Shown: one piece after another, positions 42,674 to 52,504 of the stretch
Layout of the letters: each line of letters starts with the position of its first letter
Numbering within the stretch: the stretch's first letter is position 1
Origin: Lachnospiraceae bacterium
Lineage (GTDB): Bacteria; Bacillota; Clostridia; Lachnospirales; Lachnospiraceae
Length of the DNA stretch: 64,000 nt
NCBI GenBank assembly: GCA_017473115.1
Contig: JAFUNC010000006.1
Span: forward strand, 1-64,000
Reading direction: 5' to 3'
The notes under the pieces: generated by a model
The model's input: the letters and a program-made list of their open reading frames with translations, nothing else
What the model was told of the DNA's origin: nothing
Databases searched by the model: none
Program-made: the position numbers and the translations under genes

Positions 42674-42820
42674 ATGGTTAATTTGTTATATTACTTAATT
42701 GTTGCTATTATGTGTATTTTGGGTGTGGGAAGTGTAGTGGCAATTTGTGGTTATATGTTTATTATCATTATCCAGAAATTCTATCGTAAAATCAGATATG
42801 GAATATCGTTGTTTGATTAA
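42674..42820 (+). CDS. Small single-helix membrane protein (48 residues)
   Basis: ATG at 42674 lies seven bases after AAGGAGTATAG. The product is 48 residues: a hydrophobic stretch from about 4 to 33 (LYYLIVAIMCILGVGS continuing), then a basic helix KFYRKIRYG. It looks like a real small membrane protein of the kind that regulates transporters, or a membrane toxin. No partner gene is next to it; a bidirectional terminator follows before trkH. The family is not recognised. Confidence 0.55.
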   Translation: MVNLLYYLIVAIMCILGVGSVVAICGYMFIIIIQKFYRKIRYGISLFD

Positions 42821-42883
42821 CGTAATTCGCAATGAAGCGGTGTGAATGAAAGGATTTTGAAGTTATATTTTTTTATGAAAAAA

Positions 42884-42930
42884 GGCCCCGGGTCCGGTTC
42901 TGACATAAGAACCTGACTCGGGGTTTTTAA
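42884..42930. terminator. Bidirectional terminator between the small membrane protein and trkH
   Basis: CCCCGGGTCCGGTTCT and AGAACCTGACTCGGGG pair with one weak middle position, with T5 on one side and A-rich on the other. Confidence 0.83.
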
Positions 42931-42948
42931 TAGTTTTGTATAAAATAT

Positions 42949-44403
42949 TTATTTCCGTTTGCGAAAAATTCCGTTCCAGGTACCATGGTGGAACAAAATT
43001 AAAAGAGGGAATAATTCCAAACGTCCTGCAAGCATATCAAACATCAGTACATATTTGGAAAAATCGGAAAAAAATCCGAAGTTGCAAGTAGGACCTACCG
43101 CATCCAATCCGGGACCGATGTTATTAAAGGTTGCCAAAACGGCAGTAAAATTCGTTGTAAAACTGTGCTTGTCAAAGGATAAACAAAAAAGAGATAAACC
43201 ATAAATCAATAAAAAAGTCAGTACGTATACACCGACGGCACGAACGGTTTCATCCTCTACATCTTTACCGTCCAGTTGAAGTTTACGAATGCTTTTGGGA
43301 TGAATATAGGAGTAACATTCTCTGATAACGGATTTTACCATAATAATAAAACGTGATACCTTCAGACCGCCACCGGTACTACCGGCACATGCACCGATAA
43401 ACATAATAATGATTAATGTAGTCTTACATATTTCCGGCCAGAGGTCAAAATTTGCAGAAGCAAAACCCGTAGAAGATATCAGGGATGCTACTTGGAAAGT
43501 AGCGTCTGTCAATGCCTTAAATAAATTGCCGGAAACTTCATAAATATTGGCAGTAATAATACTTACGGCCACTAACACGATTAAGAGGAACCAACGAACT
43601 TCTTCGTTTGAAAATGCTTTTTTAAAATTCCGCAAAAGTAATAAATAAAAGACATTAAAGTTAAATGAAAACAACAACATAAAGATTGCAGTTACCCATT
43701 GTAAATAGGGAGAGTAACTGGTAAAACTGTCATTTTTAATACCAAAACCGCCGGTACCTGCTGTTGCAAATGTTGTATTCAATGCCTCAAAGAACGGCAT
43801 ACCGCCCAGTAATAAAAGAACAAGCTGCAGTATGCTGAGCAAAATATAAATTAAGTACAGAATACGCGCTGTTTGTTTGATCTTCGGCACAATTTTACCA
43901 ACGGAGGGGCCCGGGGACTCGGCTTTCATTAAATTAATGTGGGAGCCGCCGCTCATGGGAATTATAGCCAATAAAAAGACTAAAACGCCCATACCGCCAA
44001 TCCAATGGGTAAAACATCTCCATAAAGTAGAGCAGTGAGAAACTGCTTCGACATCACTTAAAATACTTGCTCCGGTGGTAGTAAAACCGGAAATGGTTTC
44101 AAATAATGCGTCCGTAAAGGAAGGAATTTCTCCTGTAAAAACAAAGGGAAGACAACCAAAAATACTCATCAAAATCCAACTTAATGAGGTTGCAACGCAA
44201 CCTTCTTTCAGATAAAAAACATTACTTTTGGGTTTGCAAAAAGACATTAATTGTCCGATGAATACACAAAACGCAGCGACGGCAAGATAAACAAATCCCT
44301 GCTGTTCTTTATAAATCAGTGCGGTTAAACAGGGAAGTAACAAAAAAAGACCTTCCAGTTTCAAAACCCAACCCAATATATATCGAATCATTGAAAAGTT
44401 CAT
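42949..44403 (-). CDS. trkH: Trk/Ktr-type potassium uptake membrane subunit
   Basis: A 484-residue channel subunit of the TrkH family. Four pore-like repeats are seen, with filter segments such as SGFTTTGASIL, AGTGGFGI, SSTGFASA and NNIGPGLDAVGP. It works with the regulator TrkA, coded 15 bp upstream in the same operon, to import K+. About ten helices and a normal length. Ends with a basic tail (FRKRK). Confidence 0.93.
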   Translation of the reverse strand: MNFSMIRYILGWVLKLEGLFLLLPCLTALIYKEQQGFVYLAVAAFCVFIGQLMSFCKPKSNVFYLKEGCVATSLSWILMSIFGCLPFVFTGEIPSFTDALFETISGFTTTGASILSDVEAVSHCSTLWRCFTHWIGGMGVLVFLLAIIPMSGGSHINLMKAESPGPSVGKIVPKIKQTARILYLIYILLSILQLVLLLLGGMPFFEALNTTFATAGTGGFGIKNDSFTSYSPYLQWVTAIFMLLFSFNFNVFYLLLLRNFKKAFSNEEVRWFLLIVLVAVSIITANIYEVSGNLFKALTDATFQVASLISSTGFASANFDLWPEICKTTLIIIMFIGACAGSTGGGLKVSRFIIMVKSVIRECYSYIHPKSIRKLQLDGKDVEDETVRAVGVYVLTFLLIYGLSLFCLSFDKHSFTTNFTAVLATFNNIGPGLDAVGPTCNFGFFSDFSKYVLMFDMLAGRLELFPLLILFHHGTWNGIFRKRK

Positions 44404-44418
44404 AGAATCTTCGCCCTC

Positions 44419-45807
44419 CTACTCAAGGATATCATTGATATCATTAAAACCGGTATGTGTGGTTACAATCATTACCGTATCACCGGAACAAATGCAGTCC
44501 TGGCCGGTTGGTATAATAATGGAACCGCTACGGTTTATGAAAGCAATTAAAAGATTCTTTTTTAAAGAAAGTTCCATCAGTGGAATGTTGATTACTTTGG
44601 AATCGGGGCGTACTACAAACTCAATGGCTTCCACTCTGGAATCAAACAGATGGTAAAGTGTTTCGATATTGCTTCCCAGGGAATCTTTTTTTGCACGGGC
44701 GTATGCTACAATTGCTTCTGAAGTAAGGTAGCGGGGATAAATTACACTACCCAAATCCAAACTGTTAATTACTTTTTTGAAATTAATATGATTAATTTTG
44801 GTAATTACCTTGGCTTTGGAAACCTGTCTTGCATACATGGTTAACATAATATTTTCTTCATCAATTCCGGTTAAAGGAACAAAGGATTCAATGGTTTCAA
44901 TACCTTCTTCTCTTAAAAGATCTTCATTGGTTCCGTCCCCGTTAATAATGATTGCTTTGGGAAGAAGTGCACTTAATTCTTCACAGCGCTTTTTCTTTTT
45001 CTCGATGATTTTTACATTAATACCGGCAAGGAGCAACTGTTCTGCCAAATACTGTGAAGTTTTACCGCCACCGATAATCATAGTATTATGTACACGTTTT
45101 ACCTTGGTGCCCAGGGCAATGAAAAACTTGCGTGCCTGTTTGCGGGTTGCTACAAAGGTAATGATGTCACCTTCTTTTATAACAAAATTACCGGACGGGA
45201 TGTAGACTTCACCTTCACGTTCAATGGCACAGATTAAAACCTGCTGCGATACGGTTTTACCCAAATTCATAATAGCCAAGTCATTTAACATACTGTCAGC
45301 GGGAACTTTATATTTAATCAGTTCCGCCTGACCGTGGGCAAAGGAATTGACTTCCAGTGCAGAGGGCAATGCCAGAATTTGAGCAATTTCTTTGGATGCC
45401 TCCAAATCGGGGTTGATAATCATGGCAAGCCCCAGTTTTTCTTTTAAATAAGAGGCTTCCTGACTGTATTCCGGAGTACGTACCCTTGCGATAGCAGAGC
45501 AGTTGCTGACACGTTTTGCTACGGTACAACAGAGGAGATTCAATTCATCGGATTCCGTGACTGCGATAAAAAGATTGGCATTCCGGATGCCGGCCTCCAT
45601 CTGAACACTGTATGTGGCACCGTTGCCCACAACACCAAGTACATCATACAGATTGGTGAGAGAAGACACCACTTCTGCATCTTTATCGATAATAGTAATG
45701 TCATTGCCTTCTTTGCTTAACTGTTCCACGATAGTGGCACCTACGCGTCCGCAACCGACAATGATAATTCGCATTTTTTCTTTTGTACCTGAATGATTAC
45801 CGAACAT
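44419..45807 (-). CDS. trkA: Trk potassium uptake regulatory subunit TrkA
   Basis: The 462-residue protein has two RCK modules in tandem: the first NAD-binding motif IIIVGCGRVGATIVEQL near residue 13-29 and the second IIGGGKTSQYLAEQL near residue 240, each followed by a TrkA-C domain. It gates TrkH by binding nucleotide. ATG at 45807 behind GAGGTG; a later ATG (residue 12) would drop the tail. trkA and trkH form one operon on the minus strand. No c-di-AMP riboswitch is seen in the short upstream gap. Confidence 0.94.
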   Translation of the reverse strand: MFGNHSGTKEKMRIIIVGCGRVGATIVEQLSKEGNDITIIDKDAEVVSSLTNLYDVLGVVGNGATYSVQMEAGIRNANLFIAVTESDELNLLCCTVAKRVSNCSAIARVRTPEYSQEASYLKEKLGLAMIINPDLEASKEIAQILALPSALEVNSFAHGQAELIKYKVPADSMLNDLAIMNLGKTVSQQVLICAIEREGEVYIPSGNFVIKEGDIITFVATRKQARKFFIALGTKVKRVHNTMIIGGGKTSQYLAEQLLLAGINVKIIEKKKKRCEELSALLPKAIIINGDGTNEDLLREEGIETIESFVPLTGIDEENIMLTMYARQVSKAKVITKINHINFKKVINSLDLGSVIYPRYLTSEAIVAYARAKKDSLGSNIETLYHLFDSRVEAIEFVVRPDSKVINIPLMELSLKKNLLIAFINRSGSIIIPTGQDCICSGDTVMIVTTHTGFNDINDILE

Positions 45808-45980
45808 AATACACCTCGCACAAATATTTTTTATTATTTTTACACGGTGAATATAACATATTTTACAAAAAAAAGAAAGTAAAACAACAGCAAAGGATAA
45901 ATAGGAATTTGACTATAAAAGTACAGTGAATAAAACGGACGAATTGTATTATGATTTAGGTATACAGGCGTTTAAAAATT

Positions 45981-45989
45981 TGGTATAAT
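45981..45989 (+). promoter_or_regulatory. Extended -10 promoter before the aldo/keto reductase gene
   Basis: TGGTATAAT (TG, one base, TATAAT) lies 66 bp before the start codon. Confidence 0.55.
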
Positions 45990-46054
45990 GTTAGCGTTGC
46001 GTTAATTCATAGAAACAGAATATCTGTTGATTTGCCGGCAATTCGGGAGGTTAT

Positions 46055-47176
46055 ATGTGTAGTCAGGATTATAAACATGTGAAAAAGAAACTTGGTTTTG
46101 GTTTTATGCGTCTTCCTATGAAGAATGATGAGGTGGATTATGATGAAACCGCTCGGATGGTGGATGCTTTTATGGATAACGGTTTTAATTACTTTGATAC
46201 GGCTCACGGCTATCTTGGCGGAAAAAGTGAAATTGCACTTCGTGAATGTCTGGTAAAAAGATATCCGAGAGACAGTTACATATTAGCCAATAAACTTACG
46301 TCTAATTATTTTGAGAAAGAAGAGGATATTCTTCCCTGCTTTGAGGCGCAGTTGGAGGCCTGCGGTGTGGAATATTTTGATTTTTATCTGATGCATGCCC
46401 AAAACAAGGATTTGTTTACACATTATAAAAAATGCCGTGCGTATGAAACCGCTTTTGCATTGAAAGAACAGGGGCTCGTCAAAAATGTGGGTCTTTCGTT
46501 TCATGATAAAGCGGAAGTTTTGGATGATATATTAACAGAATATCCGCAAATTGATGTGGTGCAGATTCAGTTTAATTATGCGGATTATGAAGATCCCGGT
46601 GTGGAAAGCAGGAAATGTTATGAAGTGTGTGTGAAACACAACAAACCGGTGCTTGTAATGGAGCCGGTAAAAGGCGGCAATCTGGTAAATCTGCCTGAGA
46701 GTGCCCAGGCTGTCTTTGATGCATTAGAAGGCGGCAGTAATGCAAGTTATGCCCTACGTTTTGCGGCAAGTTTTGAACAGATTATAATGGTGCTTTCCGG
46801 CATGAGCGATATGGCACAGATGACGGATAACATTAGTTTTATGAAGGATTTCAAACCTTTGACGGAAGAAGAGTTTGCGGCAGTATGGAAGGTATGTGAT
46901 ATTTTCAAGGCGCAGGATTTGATATCCTGTACATTTTGTAAATATTGTATAGACGGATGTCCTATGAATATATCCATTCCGGATTTGTTTTCCGATAGGA
47001 ATTGTCTCAGAAGATATGTGGGATGGAACGGAGAATGGCATTATAATATGCATACTTCAGGCAAAGGGAAAGCATCAGACTGCATTGAATGCGGTCTGTG
47101 TGAAGAAGCCTGCCCGCAACATTTACCGATACGAATGCTGTTAAAAGATGTGGCGGAGACTTTTGAAAGCAAATAA
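46055..47176 (+). CDS. Aldo/keto reductase with C-terminal 4Fe-4S domain
   Basis: A 373-residue fusion. Residues about 12-280 are the AKR barrel: GFGFMRLPM, the NGFNYFDTAHGYLGGKSE motif with catalytic Asp and Tyr, LANKL with the Lys, and FYLMHAQN with the His. The tail has two cysteine clusters, CTFCKYCIDGCP and CIECGLCEEACP, giving two 4Fe-4S sites. This AKR-ferredoxin class is common in anaerobes and may pass electrons to ferredoxin. Substrate unknown. GGGAGG site before ATG. It is followed by an alanine symporter gene after 63 bp. Confidence 0.9.
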   Translation: MCSQDYKHVKKKLGFGFMRLPMKNDEVDYDETARMVDAFMDNGFNYFDTAHGYLGGKSEIALRECLVKRYPRDSYILANKLTSNYFEKEEDILPCFEAQLEACGVEYFDFYLMHAQNKDLFTHYKKCRAYETAFALKEQGLVKNVGLSFHDKAEVLDDILTEYPQIDVVQIQFNYADYEDPGVESRKCYEVCVKHNKPVLVMEPVKGGNLVNLPESAQAVFDALEGGSNASYALRFAASFEQIIMVLSGMSDMAQMTDNISFMKDFKPLTEEEFAAVWKVCDIFKAQDLISCTFCKYCIDGCPMNISIPDLFSDRNCLRRYVGWNGEWHYNMHTSGKGKASDCIECGLCEEACPQHLPIRMLLKDVAETFESK

Positions 47177-47239
47177 TTCATCGGGACGATTTTAAATTAA
47201 AATGAACATGCAGAATACAGAAAGATAAAGGTTAGTTTT

Positions 47240-48634
47240 ATGTTAGAGATGATTAAAGAGATTAATGCAGTGATCAACAATTTTGTGTGGGGGATTCCTG
47301 CGATTGTTTGCATCATAGGTGTAGGATTATACTTAAGTATCCGTACGGGTTTTATACAGATACGCAAATTTCCGCTGGCAATGAAGAAAACCATTGGTAA
47401 GGTATTTGAGAAAAAAGAAGCAAGAAGTGGGGCTATGACACCGTTTCAAGCAGTGTGTACTGCACTTTCGGCTACGGTAGGTACCGGTAATATTGCCGGT
47501 GTGGCAGGTGCAATTGCCATCGGTGGTCCCGGTGCAGTGTTTTGGATGTGGGTATCCGCTTTTTTAGGTATGTGTACCAAGTTCTCCGAAGTAACTCTGG
47601 CAGTACATTTCAGGGAAAAGAATAAAAACGGCGAATATGTCGGCGGTCCTATGTATTATATCAAGAACGGTCTTGGCAAAAAGTGGCAGTGGCTGGCAAT
47701 TCTGTTTTCTGTATTTGGCGTGTTTACCGTGTTCGGTACCGGTAATGCAACCCAGGTAAATACTATTTCTACAGCGATTAATTCTGCATTGTTGAATTTC
47801 AATTTGATTTCGCAGGAACAGGTAACAATCAGTAACTGGATTATCGGTATTGTTATTACGATTCTTGTGGGCATTATTTTATTGGGCGGCATAAAAAGAA
47901 TCGCAAACGTAACTGAGAAACTGGTTCCCTTTATGGCGATTCTGTATATTGTACTTGCATTAGGTGTTGTAATTATTAATATTCAAAATATTCCCGGTGT
48001 GTTTCGTGATATTTTCTATGGTGCATTTCATCCGGCAGCGGTCACCGGCGGAGTTGTGGGAAGTTTCTTTACCAGTATGACAAAGGGCGTATCAAGAGGT
48101 ATCTTCTCAAATGAGGCAGGCCTTGGTACCGGTTCTATCGCACATGCCTGCGCGGATACGGCAAAACCTGTGGAACAGGGATTTTTCGGTATTTTTGAAG
48201 TGTTTGCGGATACGATTATTATTTGTACATTAACTGCAATGGTAATTTTATGCAGTGGCGTACCTGTAACATTCGGGGCAGATGCAGGTGCAGAACTTAC
48301 GATTAGCGGTTTTACCTCTACTTATGGTAATTGGATATCTGTTTTTACTGCAGTGGCTATGTGTTGCTTTGCTTTTTCCACGATTATCGGTTGGGGATTA
48401 TACGGTGCACGTTGTGCGGAATTTATCTTCTCTTCCAAAATCGTAAAACCTTTTATGGTGGTATATTCTTTGGTGGCAATTATCGGTGCAACAGTGGATT
48501 TGGGACTGGTGTGGAGTATTGCAGAGACATTTAACGGATTGATGGTAATTCCAAACCTGATAGCGGTTCTGTTGTTGTCAGGTACGGTATTTAAACTTGT
48601 AAAAGAATATTTCAAGAAGCCGGAAAAAGATTGA
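47240..48634 (+). CDS. Alanine/glycine:cation symporter (AGCS family)
   Basis: A 464-residue carrier with about ten helices. ALSATVGTGNIAGVAGAIAIGGPGAVFWMW (across residues 75-105) is the AGCS signature, with KGVSRGIFSNEAGLGTGSIAHACADT near 285. The family imports alanine or glycine with Na+ or H+. The start at 47240 has a weak AAAGGTTAG site. Gene is complete. The neighbour MurL/MurD2 uses L-Ala-containing precursors, so the adjacency may be more than chance. Confidence 0.9.
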   Translation: MLEMIKEINAVINNFVWGIPAIVCIIGVGLYLSIRTGFIQIRKFPLAMKKTIGKVFEKKEARSGAMTPFQAVCTALSATVGTGNIAGVAGAIAIGGPGAVFWMWVSAFLGMCTKFSEVTLAVHFREKNKNGEYVGGPMYYIKNGLGKKWQWLAILFSVFGVFTVFGTGNATQVNTISTAINSALLNFNLISQEQVTISNWIIGIVITILVGIILLGGIKRIANVTEKLVPFMAILYIVLALGVVIINIQNIPGVFRDIFYGAFHPAAVTGGVVGSFFTSMTKGVSRGIFSNEAGLGTGSIAHACADTAKPVEQGFFGIFEVFADTIIICTLTAMVILCSGVPVTFGADAGAELTISGFTSTYGNWISVFTAVAMCCFAFSTIIGWGLYGARCAEFIFSSKIVKPFMVVYSLVAIIGATVDLGLVWSIAETFNGLMVIPNLIAVLLLSGTVFKLVKEYFKKPEKD

Positions 48635-48739
48635 GTTTGTAAAAAAGAGTGATTATAATAGGTGTGTTAAAGTTTACAAGACGCATATAATGAAAAAGAT
48701 GTTTAATGATACTTAGACTAACGTCAGGAGGCTACAACG

Positions 48740-50062
48740 TTGTTTACTTTTGAAGCATTAAGAAAAGAATACGATTCTTTTATTTATAAAGATTATTCGG
48801 TAGAACGTAAGGAAAATGCTTATCGTGTGGAATATCATTTCAGTATTCCCGGGCTTAAGGATTTTAAGTCAAGTTGGGAGTTCCCGGCGTTGGTGGATGC
48901 GGATGAGGAAATTTTGAATCGTCTGTTTTTTAACTTGGGTATGGTGGAAACCATCAGTTACTGGAAATGTGCCTGCCCGCCCAGATTAATCGTTGAATGC
49001 GGTGAATTATCCAAAGAGCAGTGTGCCTGGTGGGAGAAATTATATTATAATGGCTTGGGTGAGTTTATGTACCGAAACGGCATTGAGGTATCGCAGGATG
49101 AACTGGTCCGTATCGAGTGTCGGGAAACTACTATAGCACCGTTAAAAGATGGTAAGGAATATCAAGGATGTCTGGTATCCGTAGGCGGTGGTAAAGATTC
49201 CGTGGTATCCTTGGAACTGTTAAAAGAAGAAGGCATTACCACCTATGCGGTAAACGGCAATGCAACCACGCATAATGTTATTGATGTCTGTGATTATAAA
49301 AAGGGCACCTATGAAGCAAGGCGTGTATTGGATAAAGAGTTACTGGAGTTAAACAAGTTGGGATATTTAAACGGTCATATTCCGTTCTCTGCGGTAGTGG
49401 CTTTTTCATCTGTGATTTCAGCCTACTTAAGCGGCAATCAATATATTGTTTTATCCAATGAGACAAGTGCCAATGAAACTACGGTGAAGGATTCCTTTGT
49501 AAATCACCAGTATTCCAAGAGTTATGAATTTGAGCAGGATTTTATGTGGTATGTGAAAACGCTGGTGGATACGCCGATTCTGTATTTCAGTCTGTTGCGT
49601 CCTTTGATGGAGATTCAGATTGCCATGCTTTTCGCGAGAAGCAAGCAGTATCATAAGGTATTCCGCAGTTGTAATGCGGGAAGTAAGCAGGGAATCTGGT
49701 GTTGCGAGTGTCCCAAGTGTTTGTTTGTGTATATTATTTTATTGCCGTTCTTAAGTCAGGAAGAACTGGTGGAGATTTTCGGAGAGAATCTTCTGGAGAA
49801 AGAGTCCCTTGATTTGTATTTCAGGGAATTAACCGGGATTGAAGAGAATAAACCCTTTGAATGTGTGGGCACCAGAAAAGAAGTACTGGTATCGTTAAAA
49901 GATTATATTCTCAAGGGTGGCAAGAGTCTTTTAACCGAACGATATAAAGAGTTTATTTTACAGGAACCGGATGTGTTGGAAACCCTGTTACAGGGATGGG
50001 AAAGCGAGAATAATCTTCCCGAGGCGTATAAAAGTATTCTTGAAAGGTGCGTAAAACAGTGA
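48740..50062 (+). CDS. murL: UDP-MurNAc-L-Ala-L-Glu epimerase (MurL)
   Basis: MurL epimerizes the terminal L-Glu of UDP-MurNAc-L-Ala-L-Glu to D-Glu, an alternative to glutamate racemase known from Xanthomonas with MurD2. The 440-residue product carries the PP-loop VSVGGGKDSVVSLELL near residue 148-163, NETSANETTV near 241, CCECPKCLFVYII near 320, in the family order. Start is TTG at 48740 with AGGAGGC seven bases upstream. The partner murD2 overlaps by four bases, which is the main reason for confidence. No racemase gene is in the window. Confidence 0.85.
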   Translation: MFTFEALRKEYDSFIYKDYSVERKENAYRVEYHFSIPGLKDFKSSWEFPALVDADEEILNRLFFNLGMVETISYWKCACPPRLIVECGELSKEQCAWWEKLYYNGLGEFMYRNGIEVSQDELVRIECRETTIAPLKDGKEYQGCLVSVGGGKDSVVSLELLKEEGITTYAVNGNATTHNVIDVCDYKKGTYEARRVLDKELLELNKLGYLNGHIPFSAVVAFSSVISAYLSGNQYIVLSNETSANETTVKDSFVNHQYSKSYEFEQDFMWYVKTLVDTPILYFSLLRPLMEIQIAMLFARSKQYHKVFRSCNAGSKQGIWCCECPKCLFVYIILLPFLSQEELVEIFGENLLEKESLDLYFRELTGIEENKPFECVGTRKEVLVSLKDYILKGGKSLLTERYKEFILQEPDVLETLLQGWESENNLPEAYKSILERCVKQ

Positions 50063-51249
50063 GCATAATTGATAAAATAAACGGAAAAAGAATACTAATC
50101 TGGGGTTACGGCAGGGAAGGACAGTCTACGGAACAATTTTTAAAGAGATGTTGCAAGCCTGCAAGCGTGGAAATCTATGAAGGAAAGAGAGACGGTTTTG
50201 ATGAGGATGCATATGATTGGATTGTAAAAAGTCCCGGCATTGTATATCATGAAGCAAACCTGAAGTATCTTTCCCAGACCGAGATTTTTCTGGAAGAGTA
50301 TAGAGACCGGGTAATCGGCATTACCGGTACCAAGGGTAAAAGTACCACTTCATCCATGTTATACACCGTATTAAAAGAGTGTAGCGGGAAAAAGGTGATT
50401 ATCCTGGGTAATATCGGGCAGCCATGTTTAGATTATTTTGAGGAGGTTGATGAGGATACTATTGTGGTATTTGAAATGTCCTGTCATCAGTTGGCACATT
50501 GTGAAGTGTCTCCTCATGTTGCAATCTTTTTGAACTTTTATGAAGAGCATCTGGACTACTACGTGACGGTAGACAGATATTTTAAAGCGAAAAGTAATAT
50601 TGCCCGTTATCAGAAAGAGGAAGACTATTTCTTTGTGGGTGATAATGTGCCTGCCATTGAAACTAAGGCGCATATCGTGGCTATGAAACGCAGTGAAGAG
50701 CAGTCTTTTGATTTGAATGTTTTAGGAGAACATAATATTTATAATGCACAGTTTGTACATTATATCGCAGTTCGGTTATATGGCTGCGATGAAACCAAAG
50801 TTCTGGAGAGTATGAAGCATTTTAAAGGATTGCCGCACCGTCTGGAGCATATCGGTGATGTGAACGGTGTAGCATTTTATGATGATTCCATTTCTACGAT
50901 TCCGGAAGCAACCATCAGTGCAGTAAAAAGTATTCCGAATGTGCAGACCGTTTTGGTAGGCGGTATGGACAGAGGTATTAAATATGATGTATTAATTGAT
51001 TTTATTCGGAAGAATCCGCAGTACCAATTTATCTGTATGTATGAATCGGGTAAAAGAATCTATGATGCGGTAGGAACATGTGTGCAGTGCCGTTATGTGC
51101 CGGATTTGGAACCGGCGGTGGCAGAGGCCAAAAAGATTACCGCACAAGGTAATGCATGTGTATTATCTCCGGCTGCGGCTTCTTATGGTTACTTTAAAAA
51201 CTTTGAGGAACGCGGAGAAGTATTTAAGAAATATGTAACAGAAACATAA
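50059..51249 (+). CDS. murD2: UDP-MurNAc-L-Ala--L-Glu ligase (MurD2-like)
   Basis: A Mur ligase of 396 residues: an N-terminal Rossmann domain (ILIWGYGREGQST), central ATP loop VIGITGTKGKSTTSSML near residue 90-106, and C-terminal domain with LPHRLEHIG and DDSISTIPEAT. Classical MurD adds D-Glu; the pairing with MurL indicates MurD2, which adds L-Glu first. The GTG at 50059 overlaps the murL stop (GTGA); a GTG at 50047 is too near its ribosome site. The pair supplies D-Glu to the wall without a free D-Glu pool. Confidence 0.85.
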   Translation: MSIIDKINGKRILIWGYGREGQSTEQFLKRCCKPASVEIYEGKRDGFDEDAYDWIVKSPGIVYHEANLKYLSQTEIFLEEYRDRVIGITGTKGKSTTSSMLYTVLKECSGKKVIILGNIGQPCLDYFEEVDEDTIVVFEMSCHQLAHCEVSPHVAIFLNFYEEHLDYYVTVDRYFKAKSNIARYQKEEDYFFVGDNVPAIETKAHIVAMKRSEEQSFDLNVLGEHNIYNAQFVHYIAVRLYGCDETKVLESMKHFKGLPHRLEHIGDVNGVAFYDDSISTIPEATISAVKSIPNVQTVLVGGMDRGIKYDVLIDFIRKNPQYQFICMYESGKRIYDAVGTCVQCRYVPDLEPAVAEAKKITAQGNACVLSPAAASYGYFKNFEERGEVFKKYVTET

Positions 51250-51284
51250 AAAATAACCGACGAAATGTCGGTTATTTTTTTATA
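51248..51284 (+). terminator. Terminator of murL/murD2
   Basis: AAAATAACCGACG(AAA)TGTCGGTTATTTT forms a strong stem with T-run. Confidence 0.88.
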
Positions 51285-51537
51285 TAAAAGTTAAATTTCG
51301 AAAAAACTCTAAAAAAAAGAAAGGAAATTGTCGAAGAAGCAGGAAATATAATTATGTACGCAAATTTTTTCGCGGATAAAGCGGTAGTTTGCGTCAAAAT
51401 ATCTTACAGAGACGTGTCAAAGTCTTTTTAGGACGCTCTATTACGAATCCCAAAATTACAACTGAATATGGAACTGATGCATAACTTTTTTTGTTATGTA
51501 GTAACTTTATTGTCTTTAAAAATAGGAGGAAACCACT

Positions 51538-52401
51538 ATGACAAACAAAGATTTTATTGTAATTGATGCAGTTTCAGAAAAGCAGATTGAAGCATTTGCT
51601 TCCGAGTTACTTTGTTCAGAGGAAGAAGCAGCACTGTCCGAAGAAATGAAGAAGGGCGGCGAGGCGGCGCTGGCTGCGAGAAACCGATTGGTGGAAGCCA
51701 ATATGAAGTTTGTTACATATTTGGCTAAGCAGTATCTGAACTGTGGCATGGATTTGGAAGACTTGCAGTCTATGGGTTACGAAGGTCTTATTCATGCCGC
51801 AATGAAGTTTGACGGCAGCAGAGGAATCCGCTTCTGCACGTATGCGGCATACTGGATTAAGCAGTCGATTCAGCGAGGTATTGCCAATGAAGGAAGCACG
51901 GTACGCATTCCCGTACATATGAATCAGACAATGTATCACATAAAAAAGGTTAAGCAGGAACTGATGCAGGAATCCTATATGGAACCTACCATTGAAGAAC
52001 TTGCCCACCATACGGAACTGCCGGAAGATAAGATAAGAGAGACACTGGCGTTTTCTTATAATATGGTTTCTTTAGACTGTCCCGTTGGGGATGATAAAAA
52101 AACTACCGTGGAGGACTACTGTGCAGATGCCAATGCCGATGATCCTTGTAAAATGGCTATGATGACCGATTTACAGCAGGCGATTGCTTATGCTTTGGAC
52201 AAGTTAGACTCCAAGGAAGCGTTGGTTTTGAAACTTCGCAACGGGTTGATTGGTGATCATCCTATGACGCTGGATGAGATTGCCGTGCTTCCCGGTTTTG
52301 GCGTTACCAGGGAACGTATCCGCCAGATTGAATGTAAGGCACTTGCCAAGATTCGCCGCAGTTATTCCGCAATGGAACGTCTTGAGGAATATGCAGTATA
52401 A
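51538..52401 (+). CDS. Sigma-70 family RNA polymerase sigma factor (group 2/3 type)
   Basis: A 287-residue sigma factor with region 2 (RNRLVEANMKFVTYLAKQYLNCGMDLEDLQSMGYEGLIHAAMKFD, residues 46-90 and FCTYAAYWIKQSIQRGI), region 3 (TVRIPVHMNQTMYHIKK) and region 4 (LRNGLIGDHPMTLDEIAVLPGFGVTRERIRQIECKALAKIR). It lacks region 1.1, so it is an alternative factor near RpoD/RpoH, not the housekeeping one. GGAGGAAA site before ATG. Its own 290-bp upstream gap holds a CGCAAA/TTTGCG hairpin at about 51359-51395. Trigger unknown. Confidence 0.88.
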   Translation: MTNKDFIVIDAVSEKQIEAFASELLCSEEEAALSEEMKKGGEAALAARNRLVEANMKFVTYLAKQYLNCGMDLEDLQSMGYEGLIHAAMKFDGSRGIRFCTYAAYWIKQSIQRGIANEGSTVRIPVHMNQTMYHIKKVKQELMQESYMEPTIEELAHHTELPEDKIRETLAFSYNMVSLDCPVGDDKKTTVEDYCADANADDPCKMAMMTDLQQAIAYALDKLDSKEALVLKLRNGLIGDHPMTLDEIAVLPGFGVTRERIRQIECKALAKIRRSYSAMERLEEYAV

Positions 52402-52426
52402 AATTGTATACCCAAGCAAATAAAAA

Positions 52427-52462
52427 AGAGCATGCTCAATAATTTTAAGCATGCTCTTAACT
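52427..52462 (+). terminator. Terminator of the sigma factor gene
   Basis: AAGAGCATGCT and AGCATGCTCTT form an 11-bp stem around CAATAATTTTA. Confidence 0.85.
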
Positions 52463-52504
52463 GTTTCTTAAATATGCCCTTTACCAAATCTTAAGGGGAA
52501 TATT

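Noticed and set aside
45808-46054. c-di-AMP (ydaO-type) riboswitch between trkA and the aldo/keto reductase gene
   Set aside because: The gap is AT-rich and lacks the conserved aptamer sequences.
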